DNA of 21,523 nucleotides from Ignavibacteriaceae bacterium. Lineage in GTDB: Bacteria; Bacteroidota; Ignavibacteria; Ignavibacteriales; Ignavibacteriaceae. Under the pieces are notes generated by a model that was given only the letters and a program-made list of their open reading frames with translations, searched no databases and was not told where the DNA came from. The position numbers and the translations under genes are program-made. The DNA lies in contig JACAFA010000271.1 of assembly GCA_013388525.1 (NCBI GenBank), positions 1 through 21,523 on the forward strand, in the 5' to 3' direction. Shown here piece after piece: positions 7,377 through 13,654 of this stretch; positions within the stretch are counted from its first letter, which is position 1, and every line of letters starts with the position of its first letter.

Positions 7377-9143
7377 ATGATTGGACAGGACGAATTAATT
7401 AAAAAAGCTGCAGAGAGCTGTGGAATTTCCCCGGAAATTTCGAACTATTTTTTCGAAGTTTTTATCAATCGTCTGAGCAGCAAATTAAAACCCGGTGAAG
7501 TATTACAATTTATTAACTTAGGTTTTTTTCAAAAACGAATAGTTAGAATTCCTGCTGAAAAAATTCCAGGCAATCAAACCGGCGGTTCATCATTGCTTAC
7601 TTTAATTTTATTTTCTGATGAACCAGAGATAAAAGTTGAGAAAAAGAATTTTTATCCATTTCGGATTCCCGATCTTAAAACTCTCTGGGAAAACAATCAG
7701 GAAATAAATTCGGCTTTGCAGGCAGGCGACTTTGCGCCATACTTCACAAGAAGCCATCTTATTAATTCATTTGCCACAAAAGCTGAGGTGATAATTTCAG
7801 GACTTAAAAAATTGATTGATGTTTATGAAGAAGAAATAGTTCTTTCACATGGTTTTCGTATTAAATCAGATGAAGCTGCTGATACTAAAACAAATGTCAT
7901 TTCCAGTACTGCAAATCCACCCAAAAAGGATGTAGAGAAAACCAAACCTGCTGAATCAAAACCGCAAAATGAAAACAAAATTGTCCCGAAAGAAAAAGAT
8001 AAAACAGAAGGAGACTCAAGTCTTCCCTGGGGACTTGGGACTAAATTCTATGATAAGAAAGCGGAACAAACTCAGCCGGAAGATTTTAAAGCCAAAAGCT
8101 TTAAGCATTTAGAACCAGGTCATAAAGCACATACAGATAATCTAAAAACAGTTGATGACTTTAATAAAAAAATTGACGCAGAGGAAGCTTTGGATGCTGC
8201 CATCCAGGAATCTGAAAGCGATGAAAGTCTAACAAAGTTTAAAGAATTTCAACCGGTAAAATCACGATTAGCTTTAGATGATAAAAACAAGTTAATTGAT
8301 GACGATCAGTTTGCATTAAGAGTAAAGAAAAAACCTGATCATTCTGAAAAAACCGAAGGTTTAAAGACTGACCCAAAGTTCACTGCTGTAAAATCCAAAA
8401 CCGAAGTATATCATCTTCAAAATGACATAAAAAAATTAAAAAAGAAGCAAAAGTTTGTCGAGGAACCTTTTACAGGCAGTACAAAAGATGCTGATAAATA
8501 TAAAAGTTATCAGGGAAATAAAAACCTGTTTCCTTTAATTTTCATCTCCTCACTAATTTTAGTGGGTGTAATTTTAATTTATTTTTATTTCGTAGCTGGA
8601 ACAGAAAGCAATTCAGGAAAAGAGATAATTAGTTTGATTGTAGAACCTCCTAAAAATGCAAAGATAATAGAAAGAGATTTTGAATTTGCTGTTACTTATC
8701 CATATACAAAGACAGCTACTGAAATTCCTATCGAAGGAATTAATCCAAAAGTGTTTTTAACGGAAGAAATTCCTCCGGTAAAGAAAGAAGAAGTAAAACC
8801 AACAAAAGAAGTTGAAGTTCCTGTAGCTGAAACAAAAGTTGAAACCAAACCTGAGGAAAAACCAAAAGTTGAACCGAAAGTCGAGCCGAAGGTTGAGCCT
8901 AAAGTTACTGAACAGAAGAGTTCCAGAATATTTTTATACAATAACTACTATGTTGTTTTCGTCGGTAGTTATAATTCCTATACTGCAGCAGACAGAGCAG
9001 CGGAAAAATATTTTGATGAAGGTTATAATGCGTTTATTGAAGTTGAAGAAGTTCCCGGTAAACCAACTAAATATAATTTAAATGTAGGTGATTTTACTTC
9101 AGAAGAATTTGCACGACAGTTTCAAGAGAAATATATTAAATAA
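7377..9143 (+). CDS. HU-like / transmembrane / SPOR-domain protein
   Basis: A 588-residue bitopic membrane protein. Residues 1-85 match the HU/IHF fold, here the HU-CCDC81 type found in Bacteroidota SPOR proteins: an amphipathic helix pair, then strands ending in a GNQTGG turn that mirrors the NPxTG of HU. A charged, disordered segment (about 165-380) follows, then one membrane helix (384-407), a Lys/Glu/Pro/Val linker with KVEP repeats (497-508), and a C-terminal SPOR domain (523-588: YYVVFVGSY, aromatic strands, LNVGDF). SPOR domains bind glycan strands stripped of peptides at the division site. The HU part should lie in the cytoplasm and SPOR in the periplasm. It sits 17 nt before exbB. 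Whether the HU part binds DNA is unproven. Confidence 0.88.
   Translation: MIGQDELIKKAAESCGISPEISNYFFEVFINRLSSKLKPGEVLQFINLGFFQKRIVRIPAEKIPGNQTGGSSLLTLILFSDEPEIKVEKKNFYPFRIPDLKTLWENNQEINSALQAGDFAPYFTRSHLINSFATKAEVIISGLKKLIDVYEEEIVLSHGFRIKSDEAADTKTNVISSTANPPKKDVEKTKPAESKPQNENKIVPKEKDKTEGDSSLPWGLGTKFYDKKAEQTQPEDFKAKSFKHLEPGHKAHTDNLKTVDDFNKKIDAEEALDAAIQESESDESLTKFKEFQPVKSRLALDDKNKLIDDDQFALRVKKKPDHSEKTEGLKTDPKFTAVKSKTEVYHLQNDIKKLKKKQKFVEEPFTGSTKDADKYKSYQGNKNLFPLIFISSLILVGVILIYFYFVAGTESNSGKEIISLIVEPPKNAKIIERDFEFAVTYPYTKTATEIPIEGINPKVFLTEEIPPVKKEEVKPTKEVEVPVAETKVETKPEEKPKVEPKVEPKVEPKVTEQKSSRIFLYNNYYVVFVGSYNSYTAADRAAEKYFDEGYNAFIEVEEVPGKPTKYNLNVGDFTSEEFARQFQEKYIK
8865..8906 (+). repeat. 12-nt tandem repeat encoding KVEP
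   Basis: Three full 12-nt units (8865-8876, 8877-8888, 8889-8900) encode Lys-Val-Glu-Pro, with a further partial unit at 8901-8906. Third codon positions vary between units (GTT/GTC, GAA/GAG, CCG/CCT). The repeat is therefore kept at the protein level and is not a very recent slippage product. It forms the periplasmic linker in front of the SPOR domain. Confidence 0.85.
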
Positions 9144-9160
9144 AAAAAATTTGGAGAGAT

Positions 9161-9817
9161 ATGAATCTATTTGAAATATTCCTGAAGGGCGGTCCAATAA
9201 TGTGGCTAATTTTATTTTGCTCCGTTATTGCACTTGCTGTAGCAATTGACAGATTTTTTGTCCTGAGAAAAGCTAAAATAAATTTGCCAGCCTTCCTGGT
9301 TAGAATAAGGGGGTTTATTAAGAATAAAGATATGAGCGGTGCGGCTTCATTCTGTTTAAGGGAAAAATCACCCATAGGAAATATGGTTAGGAAAGGTTTG
9401 AAAAAATTTGGAATGGGTCACGAACGGGTGAAAGAAGCTATAGAAAACGCAGGAAGACAGGAAGTCAGTAAGCTTGAAAAAGGTTTGTCAATTCTGGCAA
9501 CTGTTGCAGGTGTTGCTCCTTTGCTTGGTTTTCTTGGAACCGTTACCGGGATGATTCAGGCATTTATGAGAATCGAAGATCTTGCCGGAGCTGCAAATCC
9601 AAGCGACCTTGCTGGTGGAATTTGGGAAGCGCTTTTAACAACAGCTTTCGGCTTAATTGTCGGTATTCCGGCTTATGCATTTTATAATTATTTCTTAAGT
9701 GCGATTAAGAAATTTGTTTCGGATATGGAAACTGTTGCTAATGATGTTGTGGATACTATGCAGGATACATCAAGAGAAGAAGTAGATTTTGATGATGAAA
9801 TTGAAGTTGAGATGTAA
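9161..9817 (+). CDS. exbB: ExbB/TolQ/MotA-family proton channel
   Basis: A 218-residue inner-membrane protein with three membrane helices at about 12-34, 110-135 and 157-180. The second and third carry the family motifs: GVAPLLGFLGTVTGM (Thr127 aligns with ExbB Thr148 of E. coli) and IWEALLTTAFGLIVGIPAY (Glu156 matches the channel-lining Glu176). ExbB pentamers around ExbD conduct protons and drive TonB. TolQ is a close paralogue and cannot be excluded on this protein alone, but the tonB gene two places downstream favours ExbB. GGAG lies 4-8 nt before the ATG. The acidic C-terminal tail (EEVDFDDEIEVE) is a feature I do not know from standard ExbB. Confidence 0.92.
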   Translation: MNLFEIFLKGGPIMWLILFCSVIALAVAIDRFFVLRKAKINLPAFLVRIRGFIKNKDMSGAASFCLREKSPIGNMVRKGLKKFGMGHERVKEAIENAGRQEVSKLEKGLSILATVAGVAPLLGFLGTVTGMIQAFMRIEDLAGAANPSDLAGGIWEALLTTAFGLIVGIPAYAFYNYFLSAIKKFVSDMETVANDVVDTMQDTSREEVDFDDEIEVEM

Positions 9818-9822
9818 GGTGA
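9816..9822 (+). promoter_or_regulatory. Strong ribosome binding site of exbD
   Basis: AAGGTGA starts inside the TAA stop of exbB and lies 4 nt before the exbD ATG. It is a long match to the 16S anti-Shine-Dalgarno sequence. Placement over the upstream stop suggests coupled translation and fixes the exbD start. Confidence 0.75.
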
Positions 9823-9826
9823 TTTT

Positions 9827-10231
9827 ATGAAATTTACTACTTCAAATGAACCATTAACTGTTTTTTCATATTCATCTTTAACTGACATCGTTCTGTTGCT
9901 GGTGATATTTTTTCTTTTAACATCTCAATTTGTTATTCAAACAGGTGTTAAGGTTAAATTACCCGGTTCAAAAACCAATGAACAATCTGAACCAACAAAG
10001 ATGATTGTCACCATCACATCCGCTGGTGTGTTATATGCAGGTCCTGATCAGACAACAATTGATATGCTGCCAGGAAAACTTACGGAAATGCGCGGAGCAG
10101 GCGAAGAGAGCAGTCTTGTTATCAGAGCTGATAAAACTGTTCAAATTGATCTCGTAATAAAAGTAATTGATGCTGCTAAATCAGTGGGTATTGGTAAATT
10201 CACAATAGAAACGGAAAAAGAAAATCCATAG
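9827..10231 (+). CDS. exbD: ExbD/TolR-family motor subunit
   Basis: A 134-residue protein with one N-terminal membrane helix (about residues 18-37, LTDIVLLLVIFFLLTSQF) that contains Asp20. This matches the essential proton-carrying Asp of ExbD (Asp25) and TolR (Asp23) in E. coli. A periplasmic domain follows with the family signature VKLPGS, VTITSAG and SLVIRADKTVQIDLVIKVID. It partners with ExbB to convert proton flow into movement of TonB. Length is typical. The start is fixed by the strong ribosome binding site overlapping the exbB stop. It is followed 10 nt later by tonB. Confidence 0.94.
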   Translation: MKFTTSNEPLTVFSYSSLTDIVLLLVIFFLLTSQFVIQTGVKVKLPGSKTNEQSEPTKMIVTITSAGVLYAGPDQTTIDMLPGKLTEMRGAGEESSLVIRADKTVQIDLVIKVIDAAKSVGIGKFTIETEKENP

Positions 10232-10237
10232 GAGGAG
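10231..10237 (+). promoter_or_regulatory. Strong ribosome binding site of tonB
   Basis: GGAGGAG begins at the last base of the exbD stop codon (TAG) and ends 4 nt before the tonB ATG. This supports the chosen start and suggests coupled translation. Confidence 0.8.
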
Positions 10238-10241
10238 TGCT

Positions 10242-10937
10242 ATGTCTTCCAAAAAAAGTTCTGGTTTATCTTATACTATTTCCTTTGCATTTCATGCAAT
10301 TGTAATTTTGTTGTTTCTCCTGATAAATCTTTCATTTGATTATGTACCATCCGAATATATTGAACTTTCGTTTGGTATTTCTGATCAAACGGGTTCTTCC
10401 GGTGCGCAGGGAAATAAGATAAGTATTATAAAAGAAACACCTCAACAGAGTGAAAAGGAACAGTCTAAAGAAAAAAATCCTGAGGTAAAGGAAGTTGATT
10501 TACCGGTTGCAATTAACACTGAAGATGAAAATGTTATCAAACCTGCAGATAATGAAAAAGAAATTGTTCACGAAAGAACTGAAATAAATACAGAAACTAC
10601 TGTATCAAATTCAAAGTCATCTGAAGATGGAAACAGTGCAGTTGAAGGTAATTTTGGATTTGACATAGACTGGGGAGGAAAAGGTACACGTAAAATTTAT
10701 AGTTTCATTTTACCTCAATATCCGGATGGAGTTAAGAAAGAAGTAAACATTAAATTACAATTCACAATTTTACCTGACGGAACAGTTGGAACAATCATAC
10801 CAAAGATGAAAGCTGATACACGATTGGAAAATGCTGCAATAAATTCATTAAGGCAGTGGAGATTTGAAGCTTTAAGTCCAAATCAAAAGCAGGTTGAACA
10901 GACTGCTGTTATTGTGTTTCCTTATCGCCTTCAGTAG
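10242..10937 (+). CDS. tonB: TonB energy-transducing protein
   Basis: A 231-residue protein anchored by one N-terminal helix (about 11-31). The helix contains SFAFH (14-18), the SxxxH motif that couples TonB to ExbB/ExbD. The periplasmic linker (about 50-140) is Glu/Lys/Asn-rich rather than the Pro-rich type of enteric TonB. The C-terminal TonB domain (about 150-231) shows FTILPDGTVG, a helix ending in SLRQWRFEA and the final strand TAVIVFPYRL, all typical. Its job is to span the periplasm and pull on outer-membrane partners using ExbB/ExbD energy. It closes the six-gene cluster. Its last 29 nt overlap the 3' end of an opposing gene, so no free terminator exists between them. Confidence 0.93.
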   Translation: MSSKKSSGLSYTISFAFHAIVILLFLLINLSFDYVPSEYIELSFGISDQTGSSGAQGNKISIIKETPQQSEKEQSKEKNPEVKEVDLPVAINTEDENVIKPADNEKEIVHERTEINTETTVSNSKSSEDGNSAVEGNFGFDIDWGGKGTRKIYSFILPQYPDGVKKEVNIKLQFTILPDGTVGTIIPKMKADTRLENAAINSLRQWRFEALSPNQKQVEQTAVIVFPYRLQ

Positions 10938-11205
10938 GATGTCTGTAATAGAATCTGTAGAAGATTATTTCTATTATTGTAAGCAAGGTCAATGAAAATG
11001 TATCACGGTCATAATAAAGTCCCAGACCTTTTGGTTCCATAACAAATTTTGCGATCATTCCTGTGATAGTCCATCCCACTGCAAAGAGAATTAAAATCAA
11101 ACTCACATTCAATAATGCACCTGAAATTCCTTCTTTCTGCCATCTCCAGGTAAATATGATTAGTAAAAAAATAAAATGTACGAAAAATATAAATGCAGAG
11201 ATCAT
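10909..11205 (-). CDS. Small integral membrane protein
   Basis: A 98-residue very hydrophobic protein with about three predicted helices (roughly 3-19, 29-53 and 67-86) and a charged C-terminal tail. I do not recognise the family. It is the last gene of a four-gene minus-strand run and starts 1 nt after the stop of its upstream neighbour. Its last 9 codons and stop are read from the strand opposite the end of tonB, a tail-to-tail overlap of 29 nt. The close packing with two other membrane proteins suggests a shared complex or common expression, but nothing more specific can be said. Confidence 0.7.
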   Translation of the reverse strand: MISAFIFFVHFIFLLIIFTWRWQKEGISGALLNVSLILILFAVGWTITGMIAKFVMEPKGLGLYYDRDTFSLTLLTIIEIIFYRFYYRHPTEGDKETQ

Positions 11206-11206
11206 T

Positions 11207-11713
11207 TTAGTTTAAATTAATTTTTCTTCTGTTTACTATAGCTGTTCCTGTCAATCCGCCAATCATGCCAAAGATTGAATATGTTATCAGGTTAGTGAAT
11301 GAAATCATTAAAACATAAAGGGAAGAAAATCCTTTAGTCTGAATATCATTTGCCATTCGTTTTAAAATTTCGATTGATTCATCAGCAGCAGATCCCAGAT
11401 TCATATCTTTTACAATTTTTTCAGTCTGCGGCATTGAGCCGATTAGATCATTTGTTCTTGTTATGTATGTAATAATAATATCAAAACAACTTGCGAATAC
11501 TGCTGCAAATATTGCTGTTAATAATCCCAGCATTAAACCGGTTCCGGTTTCAATTTTTAATAATCCCGGCTGAGATTTTTTATATAGAAATATTGATAAT
11601 GCAGATGCAATTGGTATAAGAAAACAGCATGCAACACTTTGAATTCCCGGAATAGTGGTTAGAACTGAAGCACCAAATCCGCAAACTAAAGCCGGTAAAA
11701 ATTTCTTATTCAT
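11207..11713 (-). CDS. Membrane protein of unknown function
   Basis: A 168-residue protein with hydrophobic segments at about 7-22, 25-44, 58-84 and 134-160. An amphipathic stretch (about 88-130) lies before the last segment. The N-terminal half is Gly/Ala-rich with a CC pair (29-30). The layout recalls the DUF4199 type of Bacteroidota membrane proteins, but I cannot confirm membership from sequence alone. It overlaps the upstream DUF2085 gene by 8 nt and is followed 1 nt later by the 98-residue membrane protein, so all three are almost certainly co-translated. No catalytic motif is visible. Confidence 0.75.
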   Translation of the reverse strand: MNKKFLPALVCGFGASVLTTIPGIQSVACCFLIPIASALSIFLYKKSQPGLLKIETGTGLMLGLLTAIFAAVFASCFDIIITYITRTNDLIGSMPQTEKIVKDMNLGSAADESIEILKRMANDIQTKGFSSLYVLMISFTNLITYSIFGMIGGLTGTAIVNRRKINLN

Positions 11714-12215
11714 TCCCCATTAAGGATTTTTTTAAAAATAAATTTTCTATTTCACTAATCAAAAATAAGTAAACTCCGCTTCCCAAAATTAAACCGGTGC
11801 TAAGCGCCAGGTATTGTGAATAATCATAAATTCCTGTAAAAGTAAATAAAACATCTGCAAGTAAAGGTAATGCTGCTAACATTAATATTTTATTGCTTAA
11901 TAACCTTATTTTATTAAACAATGTTAACAGTCCGGTTAATAATATACCAAAATAGATCCCGGTACATCTTGTGCAAACAAGCATTGATGCATTGTTTATT
12001 TCAATACACTTAAAACTTTTCTGATGGCAGACTTTTGAGTATAAATTTTTTAATAAAAATTTAGAAAATAAATTTTCACCTGTTAACAGAATTGGTTGTA
12101 GGAAACCCAGAATCCAGATTGTTAGAAAGGTGAGAACCAGCAATCTTATGATAGTGTTTCTTAATCTTTGCTTGTCTATACTAATTGCTGAATTGTTCAA
12201 GGGAGTATAAAGCAA
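11706..12215 (-). CDS. DUF2085-family membrane protein (TTG start)
   Basis: A 169-residue membrane protein with the DUF2085 signature: CHQKSFKC (63-70) followed by LVCTRCTGIYFGILLTG (80-96). The four conserved Cys plus His suggest metal or redox chemistry, but the biochemical role is unknown. Helices lie at about 22-44, 86-102, 108-125 and 133-155. The only plausible start is TTG at 12215. The frame is closed upstream by the TGA of the NHL gene, which is in the same frame, and only ATT AAC AAA lies between. No ATG occurs in the first 75 codons or so. A weak AGAG sits about 14 nt upstream. It is coupled by overlap to the next membrane gene. Confidence 0.82.
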   Translation of the reverse strand: MLYTPLNNSAISIDKQRLRNTIIRLLVLTFLTIWILGFLQPILLTGENLFSKFLLKNLYSKVCHQKSFKCIEINNASMLVCTRCTGIYFGILLTGLLTLFNKIRLLSNKILMLAALPLLADVLFTFTGIYDYSQYLALSTGLILGSGVYLFLISEIENLFLKKSLMGNE

Positions 12216-12224
12216 TTTGTTAAT

Positions 12225-13070
12225 TCAATCTCTGGTAAAAACTAATATTTCTTTTTTGGTTAAAAGATATAGTTTATTGATAAATATTAGCGCTGAGACA
12301 ATTTCATATTTAAAGTCAAAGTCATCAAGTACAACTTCATTTAAGTTAAACTCAGGTGATCTTAAATTTGCAACATATATTTTTTCCTTGCTTGTAACTG
12401 TCAACCAATCAAAAATAATTCTTATACTTATGAACTCATCTTTACCGGTAATTTTTTTTATACCATTCCCGTACTGATCGAATACAATTATTTGGTTACC
12501 ATCAATAACATAAATATTGTTTTGCATGGAAACAGCAAGTTGAAGAGGCTTTTGCAATGCATAATTGCCGTAATCATATCCGCCAAAGTTTTGAATAAAG
12601 TTTCCAAAAATGTCAAACTTAACAATGCGTGAATTTTCAGAATCGAGTATAAATATATCTCCCTGGTTTGACATTACGGCGCTTAGCGGATAACCAAATC
12701 TTTCCTGTTCGACTTCACTGTTTCGGGTTAATATTTGAAAATTGAAATTTAAATTCTTATCAAACCTTTGTATCCGGTGATTGTTTTTATCTGCGACATA
12801 AACTTTCAAAGCATCTGCATAAATATCAGCCGGATTATCAAACGCGCTTTGTCTCCAACCATATCCGCCAATCTTTAGCAGCAGGTTCCCTGATGTATCG
12901 ATGACTGATATTTCATCAGTACTAATGTCCGAGATATAAATATATCCTGCCGGGTTTATGTAAAAAGAGGAAGCATTTGAAAACTCCCCAATTTTATTTT
13001 CAAAATGATATTTCTGTGGAAATGCAAATGTTCCAACCAGAAAAATTATAAACACAAATACTGATTTCAT
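12225..13070 (-). CDS. Secreted NHL-type beta-propeller protein
   Basis: A 281-residue protein with a signal peptide (about residues 1-19, MKSVFVFIIF core, cleavage near FAFPQ). The mature part shows repeated blades with the NHL pattern: YVADKNNHRIQRFD (91-104), ILDSENSRIVKFD (141-153) and YVIDGNQIIVFD (187-198), each preceded by a P-x-x-(I/L)-A/Y turn. The fold should be a six-bladed propeller, usually a binding surface and sometimes a lyase. No active-site set is recognisable. It heads the minus-strand run with three membrane proteins, so it may be the extracytoplasmic part of a membrane complex. No Shine-Dalgarno sequence is visible, and an imperfect inverted repeat lies right before the ATG. 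Confidence 0.82.
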   Translation of the reverse strand: MKSVFVFIIFLVGTFAFPQKYHFENKIGEFSNASSFYINPAGYIYISDISTDEISVIDTSGNLLLKIGGYGWRQSAFDNPADIYADALKVYVADKNNHRIQRFDKNLNFNFQILTRNSEVEQERFGYPLSAVMSNQGDIFILDSENSRIVKFDIFGNFIQNFGGYDYGNYALQKPLQLAVSMQNNIYVIDGNQIIVFDQYGNGIKKITGKDEFISIRIIFDWLTVTSKEKIYVANLRSPEFNLNEVVLDDFDFKYEIVSALIFINKLYLLTKKEILVFTRD

Positions 13071-13073
13071 TTC

Positions 13074-13103
13074 TAATATTGTAATTTTTTACAATCAATA
13101 TTA
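13074..13103. repeat. Imperfect inverted repeat before the NHL gene
   Basis: TAATATTGTAA (13074-13084) is matched on the other arm by TTACAAT-CA-ATATTA (13089-13103), a complementary copy with a 2-nt insertion. It lies 3 nt upstream of the NHL start codon, so as RNA it could fold over the translation start, or as DNA it could be an operator. AT-rich composition lowers its significance. The remaining stretch 13104-13230 shows no gene on either strand. Confidence 0.35.
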
Positions 13104-13233
13104 GTAAATAATGGAACCAAATGAAACAGAATTTCATTGTACGGATATTCTGAACAAAAATTTTAATGCATGAATATTTTGATTAATGACTGAGAGTAAA
13201 ACCACATATAAAAGGGCTTCAGATAGTCATTTC

Positions 13234-13265
13234 TTTGCAAATAGAACATAGCCTTTCTATATTTG
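13234..13265 (+). promoter_or_regulatory. Bacteroidetes-type promoter of tRNA-Gln/tRNA-Glu
   Basis: TTTG (13234-13237), a 20-nt spacer, and TATATTTG (13258-13265). The second box is an exact match to the Bacteroidetes -7 consensus TAnnTTTG. tRNA-Gln begins 12 nt later. CAAAATTTG (13271-13279) begins 6 nt after the box, exactly as in the tRNA-Leu promoter. Established knowledge: this promoter form is used by the primary sigma factor of Bacteroidetes. Confidence 0.72.
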
Positions 13266-13277
13266 CGCAACAAAATT

Positions 13278-13351
13278 TGTCCCGTGGTGTAACTGGTTAA
13301 CACGTCTGACTCTGGATCAGAAGAGTCTAGGTTCGAGTCCTAGCGGGACAG
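13278..13351 (+). tRNA. tRNA-Gln (anticodon CTG)
   Basis: The acceptor TGTCCCG (13278-13284) pairs with CGGGACA (13344-13350), with discriminator G13351. The anticodon stem TCTGA/TCAGA encloses CTCTGGA, giving anticodon CTG at 13312-13314. The T-arm is CTAGG-TTCGAGT-CCTAG (13327-13343). CCA is not encoded. The T1-A72 weak first pair is usual for glutamine tRNA. Confidence 0.95.
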
Positions 13352-13378
13352 CTTTCTAATTAACAATGTTCAACTATC

Positions 13379-13426
13379 AATTTACAATTGAAAATTAATT
13401 TGTCGTATGATTTTTAATTGTAAATT
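13379..13426 (+). repeat. Long AT-rich hairpin between two tRNA genes
   Basis: AATTTACAATT (13379-13389) and AATTGTAAATT (13416-13426) are perfect complements. Pairing continues inward to an 18-bp stem (13379-13396 with 13409-13426) that includes two G-T pairs, with a 12-nt loop. A short T-run follows (13424-13429). It could be a terminator for tRNA-Gln, a processing signal in a Gln-Glu precursor, or a small dispersed repeat. Confidence 0.6.
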
Positions 13427-13448
13427 TTTCATTTTTAATTGAATCTTA

Positions 13449-13522
13449 GGCGCGTTCGTCTAGTGGCTTAGGACGCCGCCCTCTCAAGGCGGAGATCGCG
13501 GGTTCGAATCCCGCACGCGCTA
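13449..13522 (+). tRNA. tRNA-Glu (anticodon CTC)
   Basis: The acceptor GGCGCGT (13449-13455) pairs with ACGCGCT (13515-13521) with a G-U first pair, and the discriminator is A13522. The anticodon stem CCGCC/GGCGG encloses CTCTCAA, giving anticodon CTC at 13483-13485. The T-arm is GCGGG-TTCGAAT-CCCGC (13498-13514). CCA is not encoded. No separate promoter of the type seen before tRNA-Gln is visible, so it may depend on that promoter. Confidence 0.95.
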
Positions 13523-13654
13523 CTAACTCAAATTACAATTCTCAAAAAACAAATCACAAAAAGGAATTCAATTTCAAATTCAATTGTTAAATTATTTAAT
13601 AATTTATCTTAATATTTGCAGAGTTAATCTTTACTTAAAGTATTGTATCCTTTT

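Noticed and set aside
8696..8941. Minus-strand open frame opposite the KVEP linker of the HU/SPOR protein.
   Set aside because: Its repeated Gly-Ser-Thr-Phe translation is only the complement of the KVEP-coding repeat. It has no ribosome site and lies wholly inside a well-supported gene.
10946..10976. Inverted repeat TAATAGAA / TTCTATTA just after tonB as a terminator.
   Set aside because: The arms are AT-only apart from one base pair, the loop is 15 nt and there is no T-run. It also lies within the coding region of the opposing gene.
12217..12477. Plus-strand 86-codon frame opposite the 3' end of the NHL gene.
   Set aside because: It is antisense to a supported gene, low in complexity and unlike any known protein.
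13588..13606. Near-palindrome TAAATTAT-TTA-ATAATTTA upstream of the ferredoxin gene as an operator, with AATATTTG (13611-13618) as a -7 box.
   Set aside because: The sequence is pure A/T in an A/T-only stretch, and no TTG lies at the 19-20 nt spacing seen for the other promoters.
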